Positions 59,901 to 64,000 of a stretch of DNA of 64,000 nt are shown one piece after another. The stretch covers positions 41,126,379 through 41,190,378 of the forward strand of contig NC_087067.1 in assembly GCF_963678635.1 (NCBI RefSeq). Direction: 5' to 3'. Origin of the DNA: Symsagittifera roscoffensis. Its lineage: Eukaryota > Xenacoelomorpha > Acoela > Convolutidae. Position numbers and translations under genes: made by a program. The first letter of the stretch is position 1, and every line of letters begins with the position of its first letter. The notes below the pieces were generated by a model that worked only from the letters and a program-made list of their open reading frames with translations, searched no databases and was not told the origin of the DNA.

Positions 59901-62243
59901 AAATCTAAAGCACATAATAAAAACTCCGATTAATCAAGTAGCACAGAATGTTCCGACTATTTAAAAAAAAACTATTAAGTTGTTTTATAAATTACGTCGT
60001 CTTTTTGTTTTGGTGTGATGAGAGAATCTTAAAGAAAGACTTAAAATTCGATAGTAAATAAAACCATAGAATAAAATCGATATTAAATTCAACGTAAATT
60101 CAATTAAATAAAAAAAGCAGCTACATATGCTAACAAAATGCGATGCGATGCAGCAAAAAAGGCACCAATTACAAACAGCCACAATTTTGCTTGTAGAATA
60201 TAACAAACTGAAGGCCTCCACAACAATTTCGCATGTAATAAAATGAAAAGCTTGAAGAAAAATTATGGATAAATTAATCTTTTCAAAAAAATGCGAGATA
60301 AATTGAATTACAAATTTCGAAAATTAAGTTTTTTTAAACTGTTTTTTTTGTTTGAAACAAATACCTTTTTCCGGTTCATTTATTCATTTGACGAATTAAA
60401 AATTCATAAAGTGTGTTGACGTATTACTAATCGAATATGAAAGCAAATGCTATCCAAAAGCCGTCAAGGTGCCTCAAAAGTGGCACTAATATTTGCTACT
60501 TAGATTGTAGAAAATAATAGTCGTACTATTACACTACGCTCGCCAAAGTTTAACCATTACACAGAGGCGAAGTTGCACTTCGCATACACAAGCAAAAATA
60601 TGACCGATAACGCAACTGAGAAAACCTGAAAACTGAATGAGTTAAACTTTGAGTCTACAAAACTTCTCTAGTGACGCACGCCAATTATTACGCATTAGCA
60701 GTCAATTTGAAAAAAAATTTACCAACTAACATACCTCAATTTATAGAGCGGACGCATTTCAACAAGTATACGAAAAATTTCATTAAAAACATCCGACCCT
60801 GTTAAGGTTCGAACCCTCTTGTTTTGCTGCAGGCCTCCTTCCCTACCTCTATGCTACAGATCCATGATTCCTTGAGGCTAAAGTGATATTTGTAATATAA
60901 TATTCTGTGCTAATATCCTTAGCATTGGCTGTACTTAATAGCTGGATCAAAATGAACACTTTCAAAATGAACACATATTTGTCGCAACAATTGCATCGCA
61001 ACAATATTTGCGACTTAGCTTGCAAAAAAAGTTCATACTATAACACAAGTTATGCTTGTGTAATAAACCTGCACACTCGCTTTATTCGATTCAAATTATA
61101 CGAAAAATGAAAAAATTCAAACCGGTTTTTCTCGAAACTGGGAATTTTTTGTTGAAAAGGGCTTTATTTAATATATCATTCGATCCACTCTGAAAATTAT
61201 TTGTGGCACCTGATTTTACGTGGAAATTAAATTAGAAAAAACTAGAAACCCCAAATACAAAGCCCCCCCCCCCCCCCCCCCTCCTCAGTAGCTTAAATAT
61301 AAACTTGCAAACAACGAAACCGAAAAATGTTATCAGAACCAGGGGCGGATCTAAGATTTTCAAAAAATAATTGTCGGCCTGACAAAAAAAAATTATGTGT
61401 TACATAAATTTGACAAACTTAAAAACGATTCAGGAGCAAAACAAACACAACCAAATGTTCGAATTGAAATAAAACAATTAGACTGACTTTATGCTATTGT
61501 GCCTTTTTGGCACTTTTTTCCCCCGCCTCTTTCTCTTACCTCCATCACTGGTCCCTCCTCTCCTCCCAGCAGATGCAACTCGGTGCATATGAACAGGTTC
61601 ACATTCTGCACACTCTTCCTTTGTTTCCACCGGCGTGAAATGATGTCCCAGTTCTGAGGGGTTGACAGGACTACGTTTCCCTTCGCGAGTAGTTTCAAGT
61701 CCACTGCTGTTTCGCCTGTCATCGTCACCACTTTCTTGCCCAGTTTGTTGCCGAACGTTTCACTCCACTCCTCGTATTTCTAAACCAAACAATATTAACA
61801 TGTTGATAAAAGATAGAGCAAAATGTTCTGACTAATGTTGACGTCGAAAAAAAATATAAAACCCCCACCCCAGGAGCAAAAAATATGTAGCTTAAAATGT
61901 AAATACCACACTATGCTTTCGAGCCGCTGGCCAATGATTCGCTTGTGGTCTGCCTACAAAGGCGAAAAGCCCTCCTTGAAAGGATTAAGAGCCACCAATG
62001 AACAGGGCAAGACACAATTATTTGTGCCGTCGCCATCTGTTTGTACAAATCTACTAAATAACAAATCTCTCACCTGTTGCACTAGTGAGTCATAGGGTGT
62101 AATGTAGACTGCCTTTGCAGAGTCTGGATCTGGGTGGTGGTTGAACAATCTCATCATAGCGAACTCAGCCACCACTCCTTTGCCACTGCCACATGGGGCA
62201 CCCACAAACACATTGTCATCCGCGTTGTACACTTGGTTGAACA
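41666..62243 (-). CDS. SNRNP200: Brr2 / U5 snRNP 200 kDa helicase, C-terminal part (14 exons; 5' part beyond the window)
   Basis: Brr2 is the Ski2-like RNA helicase of the U5 snRNP that unwinds U4/U6 to activate the spliceosome. The 14 exons code for about 811 residues that align nearly without gaps with the C-terminal cassette of animal Brr2, from just before its P-loop to the conserved C-terminal [10 protein letters not shown] and final SDSD. Order: RecA1, RecA2, winged helix (exons 7-8, FNAE...[18 protein letters not shown]), then Sec63 module with ratchet, helix-loop-helix and Ig-like parts (exons 9-14). In animals and yeast this second cassette is a regulatory platform with little or no ATPase activity. 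Here Walker A reads GAPCGSGKG (Thr after Lys lost) and Walker B reads TELH in place of DEVH, further eroded than the human cassette. All introns are GT-AG except the one after exon 6 (GC-AG). The active N-terminal cassette would lie right of 64000. Confidence 0.95.
42296..42668. mobile_element. Family S copy without clear tRNA part
   Basis: Starts AGGCGAAGCTGCGATTCGC, contains GTGGCACCAAATACAAATAG, GGTTCATTTGATGAATTAAA and GGCACCAATATTTGCGACTT, and ends CTCGCAAGTGTAAACAT. The tRNA-like segment seen in fuller copies is missing or unrecognisable. Confidence 0.7.
43084..43332 (-). CDS. SNRNP200: Brr2 exon 13: helix-loop-helix and start of Ig-like domain
   Basis: 83 codons, phase 0. Codes [39 protein letters not shown] and [17 protein letters not shown]. 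Confidence 0.96.
43651..44080 (+). mobile_element. Family B copy, near full length
   Basis: Starts ACATAGCCAACAGACAGTTG (with the small hairpin CCAAC-AGACA-GTTGG), passes GAGAAAACTGGATCAAA, TCACTTTTTGTGACC, CTTTTAACAACGG and CCTGAAAAAAAAACG, and ends TATAAGAGTCCGAACTACGT plus CATCGAATCTTAAAA. Lies in Brr2 intron 13. Confidence 0.75.
44081..44402 (+). mobile_element. Family B copy, 5' truncated, abutting the previous one
   Basis: Begins inside the family at GTTCTTTGAATTTCCCGAAC, then GAGAAAACTGGATCAATG, GATCACG, CAACAAAGGAAATGAACTGA and CCTGAAAAAAATCACCAC. Directly follows the copy at 43651. Confidence 0.7.
44988..45050 (+). repeat. 22-23 bp tandem repeat, three copies
   Basis: TATCAACCTCAGAATTAGCA repeats at 44988 and 45011, and a third, shorter copy ends at about 45050. 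Confidence 0.85.
45535..45865 (-). mobile_element. Family S copy with tRNA-like part
   Basis: Minus strand reads GTGGCTGAGTGATTAGTGCG (A box) followed by a worn B box. Ends: CAGCGCTTCGCAAACAC on the left and CTCGCAAGCTCGC on the right. Includes AAAGCAGAGAACAGATGCTA. Confidence 0.65.
46140..46460 (+). mobile_element. Family B copy, 5' truncated
   Basis: AAGAAAACTGGATCAAAGG, GATCACTTTTTCGTGATCG, CTTTTAACAAAGAAAATGAA, CCCTGAAAAAAAGG, and the end GTTCAGCGACTCTAAAAA. Confidence 0.7.
46911..47075 (+). mobile_element. Family B 5' fragment
   Basis: ACATGGCCAAAAGACAGTTG and GAAAAGTGTCGATGAACTCA, then GAAGAAAACGGGATCGAACG. The frame across it (46865-47047) is not a gene. Confidence 0.55.
47166..47580 (+). 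mobile_element. Family B copy
   Basis: ACATAGCCGACAATCAGTTG, TTTTTCGTGAGC, GTGGAGTTTGCCTTCCTTTT, CCTGAAAAAAAAACATC, ending near CGTTCTCTTAC. Lies 110 bp before Brr2 exon 12. Confidence 0.7.
47692..47850 (-). CDS. SNRNP200: Brr2 exon 12: Sec63
   Basis: 53 codons, phase 0. Codes [39 protein letters not shown] and CKDK. Confidence 0.95.
49058..49222 (-). CDS. SNRNP200: Brr2 exon 11: Sec63 ratchet helix
   Basis: 55 codons, phase 0. Codes [39 protein letters not shown] and [10 protein letters not shown]. Confidence 0.95.
49316..49605 (-). mobile_element. Family S copy with tRNA-Lys-like part
   Basis: ACACAGAGGCGAAGC at one end. The minus strand of 49408-49482 reads GTGGTTGAGTGGTTAG, then GAGACTTTTAATCTCTAGGT, matching the D arm and anticodon arm of tRNA-Lys, and a worn B box. 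AATAAAATCAGAGAACAGAT follows on plus. Confidence 0.75.
50160..50369 (-). CDS. SNRNP200: Brr2 exon 10: Sec63 ratchet start
   Basis: 70 codons, phase 0. Codes [40 protein letters not shown] and [10 protein letters not shown]. Confidence 0.96.
51176..51252 (-). CDS. SNRNP200: Brr2 exon 9: link to Sec63 module
   Basis: 77 nt, the shortest exon. Codes [19 protein letters not shown] and DLQQSK. Confidence 0.95.
51532..51950 (+). mobile_element. Family B copy
   Basis: ACATAGCCAACAGAGTTGAA, GAATTTCTGGAACAACTTAT, GTTCGATAGTCGAGTTTGCC, CCTACATAAGAGTCTGAACT and ATCGTCGACACTTAAAAA. Close before Brr2 exon 8. Confidence 0.75.
52018..52123 (-). CDS. SNRNP200: Brr2 exon 8: winged helix
   Basis: 106 nt, ends in phase 1. 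Codes [18 protein letters not shown] and [14 protein letters not shown]. The intron before it is the longest seen (5.9 kb). Confidence 0.95.
52490..53000 (+). mobile_element. Family B copy
   Basis: ACATAGCCAACAGAGTTGAA, AGAAAATTGGATCTATAGC, GATCACGTTTTTCGTGACC, TTTCCTGAAAAAAAATCATG, AAAAGAGTCTTCAATACGTT. About 90 bp longer than usual because of a small insert near 52850. Confidence 0.75.
53000..53890. other. Brr2 intron sequence
   Basis: Inside the 5.9 kb intron between exons 7 and 8. No exon. It holds the tRNA-like piece listed next. Confidence 0.4.
53726..53820 (-). mobile_element. tRNA-like segment, possible SINE head
   Basis: On the plus strand GGGGGTTCGAGCCCTC is a perfect B-box arm; on the minus strand GCGTGGAAGAGTTAG could be an A box with GTGTTCGAGTTG as B box. 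Neither strand gives a full tRNA. Likely SINE or tRNA relic. Confidence 0.35.
53895..54150 (+). mobile_element. Family B 5' fragments, doubled
   Basis: Two starts in a row: CATATCCAGTAGACAGCTGA (53905) and CATAAGCAGCAGACAGTTGG (53977), each followed by GTCAA.GAAC.CA.GGAAAC. Suggests a partial tandem duplication of the 5' end. Confidence 0.6.
54168..54510 (-). mobile_element. Family S copy with tRNA-Lys-like part
   Basis: ACACAGAAGTGAAGCTTCGC at the left. Minus strand of 54281-54347: GTGTGAGACTCTTAATCTAT, then GATTCGAATATC as B box; part of the D loop is deleted. Ends near ACACTAAGCTGATC. Confidence 0.75.
54745..55130 (+). mobile_element. Family B copies, rearranged
   Basis: The 3' part comes first (ACCTATAAAAAGTCTTCACT, GCGTTCATTCACTCTTAGAA), followed by the middle (AATTGGATCAAAGGG, CGACCATG, CTACAAGTTTGCCTTGG). 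Two neighbouring worn copies explain the order. Confidence 0.55.
55417..56065 (-). mobile_element. Family S copy, full length with tRNA-Lys-like part
   Basis: Left end ACACCGAGGCGAAGCTGCGG, right end CTCGCTTCGCAAGTATAAAC. The tRNA-like part (minus strand of 55512-55596) shows GTGGCTGAGTGGATAGTGCG as A box and CGCAGATTCGAATC as B box. The body carries AAATTATGCAGTTCAAAAAA and GGCACCAATATTTGCGACTT. Confidence 0.8.
56845..57462 (-). mobile_element. Family S copy, full length with tRNA-Lys-like part
   Basis: Left ACACAGAGGCGCAGCTACGC, right GGCTTCGCAAGTGTAA. The tRNA-like part lies at 56957-57029 (minus: ATGGCTGAGTGTTTAGTGCG, then CGCAGATTCGAATC). Same body as 55417. Best pair for a consensus. 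Confidence 0.8.
57989..58127 (-). CDS. SNRNP200: Brr2 exon 7: RecA2 end and start of winged helix
   Basis: 139 nt, donor GTTAGT. Codes [20 protein letters not shown] and [11 protein letters not shown]. Confidence 0.95.
58251..58252 (-). other. GC splice donor (GC-AG intron 58128-58252)
   Basis: The intron starts AG/GCGAGG instead of GT. With the GC donor the protein reads NRPKHDNEG, the same length as the human NRPLQDDEG. A GT six bases further in would also keep the frame but adds two residues. Confidence 0.75.
58253..58404 (-). CDS. SNRNP200: Brr2 exon 6: motifs V and VI
   Basis: 152 nt, ends AACAG in phase 2 before a GC donor. Codes [36 protein letters not shown] and MLGRANR. Confidence 0.93.
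58667..58829 (-). CDS. SNRNP200: Brr2 exon 5: RecA2 middle
   Basis: 163 nt, donor GTCAGT. Codes [18 protein letters not shown] and [20 protein letters not shown]. Confidence 0.95.
58926..59195 (+). mobile_element. Family B copy, shortened
   Basis: CCTAGCCAACAGTCATTTGG, GAACAATTTATTGAG, TTTCTCGTGACCTTTACAC, GTTCGGTAGTCGAGTTTACC, ending CGTTCATGACTCTTAAAAA. Confidence 0.7.
59369..59547 (-). CDS. SNRNP200: Brr2 exon 4: start of RecA2, motif IV
   Basis: 179 nt, ends in phase 2. Codes [20 protein letters not shown] and [20 protein letters not shown]. Confidence 0.95.
59649..59828 (-). CDS. SNRNP200: Brr2 exon 3: motif III region
   Basis: 60 codons, phase 0. Codes [38 protein letters not shown] and [17 protein letters not shown], nearly identical to animal Brr2. 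Confidence 0.95.
60110..60555 (-). mobile_element. Family S body
   Basis: GCAGCTACATATGCTAACAA, GGCACCAATTACAAACAGCC, GTTCATTTGACGAATTAAA-like block, GTGGCACTAATATTTGCTAC and CGCTCGCC end. No tRNA part. It abuts the next copy. Confidence 0.7.
60556..61068 (-). mobile_element. Family S copy interrupted by a second tRNA-like segment
   Basis: ACACAGAGGCGAAGTTGCAC at the left; AATATTTGCGACTTAGCTTG and a TTGTGTAATAAAC end at the right. The middle is replaced by other sequence that includes the tRNA-like piece at 60799-60866. Confidence 0.55.
60799..60866 (-). mobile_element. tRNA-like segment with good A and B boxes
   Basis: Minus strand: TAGCATAGAGGTAG fits the A box and AGGGTTCGAACCTTA the B box, about 35 bp apart. 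Arms do not pair well enough to call a tRNA gene, so a SINE head is more likely. Confidence 0.4.
61075..61300 (+). repeat. Dispersed repeat family D, copy 3, with poly-C
   Basis: CTCGCTTTATTCGATTC, AAACCGGTTTTTCTCGAAAC, GGCACCTGATTTTACGTGG, CCAAATACAAAG and then a C run of 19 (61263-61281). Confidence 0.65.
61540..61779 (-). CDS. SNRNP200: Brr2 exon 2: motifs Ib to II
   Basis: 80 codons, phase 0 both ends. Codes [35 protein letters not shown] and the altered Walker [18 protein letters not shown] (TELH at 61573-61584). Confidence 0.95.
62074..62243 (-). CDS. SNRNP200: Brr2 exon 1 of 14 in window: Walker A region
   Basis: Acceptor CATTCTAG, donor GTGAGA; starts after 1 codon base and ends in phase 0. 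Codes [16 protein letters not shown], the altered P-loop CGSGKGV (62176-62190 for GSGKG) and [12 protein letters not shown]. Confidence 0.93.
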
Positions 62244-62265
62244 CTAGAATGGGGGCAATTTTAGA

Positions 62266-62345
62266 CACCGAGGCGAAGCGGAGCTTCGCAACACTTGCGA
62301 CGCAAAGAAAACACATTGCGCTACAACGTAGTGAATGAAAAAAAG
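62266..62345. mobile_element. Family S end fragment
   Basis: ACACCGAGGCGAAGCGGAGC, then CTTCGCAACACTTGCGACGC: the two inverted-repeat words of the family back to back. Lies 23 bp before Brr2 exon 1 (in transcript order), next to the splice acceptor. Confidence 0.6.
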
Positions 62346-63099
62346 ACAGAAACAAAAAAGAAAAAATTTCAGAAAAATTATGTTAGAAAAAATTACTTGA
62401 CAAAAGTTGAAAAATTACAGCTACAAAAACTTCATATTGGTATCGGATGAAGTTCATAAACAGCCCTCAATAAATGGAAATCATTTACCGAGCGACAACA
62501 AAGGCGAAAAACTTTGGGTCCAAACCTGTCGAGCCGAAAAAAAAACTGTTGTCATAAAAAATTTCATAAAATTTTAAACTTTTTACGGCCCATCCGAACT
62601 GAAACTTATAATCCCAAAAAGATATAATTTGCTCTCGAAAGTACGCAAAATAAGTTGACTAAGTCGATACAACATAATTGAAACTGTTTGAATATTAAAA
62701 AAAAAAACGAAAAAAAATGAACAAAAAACCAAACAAAATCAGATATGGTAAATTAACAAATTTGTGAAGTTCCAGTTATAGTAAAAAAGTATTTTTTATT
62801 AACCAATAAATTTCAATAACAAACCCCAAGTGACCTTTTGAAAATATAACTAGTTTAGAAGTTAGACCAATATTGAACTTTATAGAACACTGTTTAACTG
62901 CTAACACTCTCGCTTTACCAGTATTCCCATAGATCTATTGAGATGAGGCAATAAGAACAGGACTAAGATCAGTCACGAACATATCCGGTTGACAAACAGA
63001 CTGTGCACTCAATCTGAAAATACTCTGAGATGGAACCTCGCTCAATCTCAAAAAGAAGAGAAAAAAATAAACGAAATTTCGTTCAAAAAAGTAGGTAAA
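62346..63099. other. Brr2 intron sequence at the window's right part
   Basis: No exon could be found that matches Brr2 upstream of the P-loop region. The word CCGAGCGACAACAAAGGCG (62490) and GGCTACAATTTTTGGGTCGA-like text at 57460-57500 are shared, so a further old repeat is present. Confidence 0.4.
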
Positions 63100-63104
63100 A
63101 AAAT

Positions 63105-63395
63105 TTGCTGAAACTAATGGAGATATTTACGAGTTTCGAGAAAACAAACATATCACGTTTGCACTCTTTGATTTTCGAGACATGTACAGATTTTTCGTAG
63201 GTGTTTTTCGGTGTTCAATAGTGGAGTTTGCTTTCTCTCAATTAAGTAGAAGACCTGAACTTGAAAACAAATAAAAAGTAAAGCAGCCAACAATCGAAAT
63301 TCAATGTGAACAAATTCGTGAAAAAAAAAATAATCACGACCTTTATAAGATAAGTGTCTTCACAACGAGCATTGACGCTTATGGACATTAGACAA
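63105..63395 (+). mobile_element. Family B copy, 5' truncated
   Basis: GAGAAAACAAACATATCACG, TTTTTCGTAGGTG, GTTCAATAGTGGAGTTTGC, ATAATCACGACCTTTATAAG and ACGAGCATTGACGCTTATGG. Confidence 0.65.
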
Positions 63396-63409
63396 AACTG
63401 CTGAACAAA

Positions 63410-63745
63410 AACATAGCCAACAGACAGATGGAAAATCTGATAAAAATGGCCCAAATTGAGAAAACTGAATATTGAATAAGGTAAAATTTATAATTCGCTG
63501 GGAAATCTGATAATTTAACTTCATTTTCGAAGTTAGAAATCGTGCACATTTTTTGTGCTCTTTTCAATTTTGCTGTTCGCTTGCCGAACGTGCCGTCCTT
63601 TAACAAAGGAAATGAACTGAACTTAAAAGAAATTTAAAGTCAGAAGGCGAAATAGTAAATTTGAGAGTGAACAAATTCAATGACTTCTTCCACTGTCATT
63701 ACGACGTATAAAAGAATCTGAACTACATTCATCGACTCTCAATTA
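63410..63745 (+). mobile_element. Family B copy
   Basis: ACATAGCCAACAGACAGATG, GAGAAAACTGAATATTG, TTTTTTGTGCTC, CTTTAACAAAGGAAATGAAC, CGTATAAAAGAATCTGAACT and CATTCATCGACTCTCAATTA. Confidence 0.75.
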
Positions 63746-63957
63746 ATCTTTCTTGCAAAAAAAAACAGAGAACAAAAGAAGTTTTAAAAAATGGAAACGG
63801 AAAGAATAAAAAAAAAGGTAGAGAATAGGGATTGGTAAAACTACAACAAAAAAAAACACGAATTTCGGGAAAAATGATATTTAAAATGCAAACATATTCT
63901 AATGTTTGTGAAGTCATCAAATTGTGTAACAAATATAATCTATGAAATTTTACGAAA

Positions 63958-64000
63958 GTGCCGACAAACAGTTGGAAAAGTGTTAATGAACACGACTTCT
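63958..64000 (+). mobile_element. Family B copy, cut by the window edge
   Basis: GTGCCGACAAACAGTTGGAA and GTGTTAATGAACACGAC: the 5' end of another copy. Confidence 0.65.

Noticed and set aside
61954-62355. Single 133-codon frame over the Brr2 P-loop exon
   Set aside because: Only 62074-62243 is exon; the rest crosses a donor and an acceptor into a family S fragment.
1-64000. Retrovirus, LTR element, LINE or Polinton remains
   Set aside because: No reverse transcriptase, integrase, capsid or polymerase motifs and no long direct terminal repeats were noticed.

Overview
This window looks like nuclear DNA from an AT-rich invertebrate animal. Genes are split by introns with GT-AG borders, poly(A) signals follow the stops, and the one protein that can be named with certainty, the spliceosomal helicase Brr2 (SNRNP200), aligns closely with the animal form. 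I cannot name the species. No bacterial operons, CRISPR arrays, rRNA genes, retroviruses, LTR elements or Polintons were seen.

Layout. From 0.4 to 3.9 kb lie exons of a possible secreted cysteine-rich protein and an overlapping, G+C-richer exon whose reading frame is uncertain. From 4.1 to 9.8 kb is a repeat field: a foldback, a 0.35-0.4 kb inverted repeat rich in C (or G), and several copies of one short mobile family. A two-exon RING-finger gene spans 10.8-16.8 kb with a 5.6 kb intron full of repeats; a diverged copy of part of its last exon seems to lie just downstream. From 17.5 to 37 kb are mostly repeats with three small candidate genes (18.3, 21.2 and 24.2 kb). A two-exon leucine-rich-repeat surface protein lies at 37.5-40.6 kb and a 120-residue orphan at 41.0-41.4 kb. 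From 41.7 kb to beyond the right edge, on the minus strand, are 14 exons of Brr2: the whole C-terminal helicase cassette, winged helix and Sec63 module down to the stop. The first half of the gene lies outside.

Repeats carry much of the interest. Family H (about 0.5 kb, at least ten copies, 1-38.4 kb only) has sub-terminal inverted repeats plus a terminal hairpin like non-autonomous Helentron/INE-1 elements. Family S (in Brr2 introns, 42-62 kb only) has a tRNA-Lys-like promoter inside an element with inverted-repeat-like ends. Family B (about 0.4 kb) fills Brr2 introns in one orientation and is also present near 17.5-20.8 kb. Family C (TIR CAG..GCGGATTTAG, 8 bp target duplications) looks hAT-like. 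The Brr2 cassette has lost key Walker A and Walker B residues and uses one GC-AG intron.
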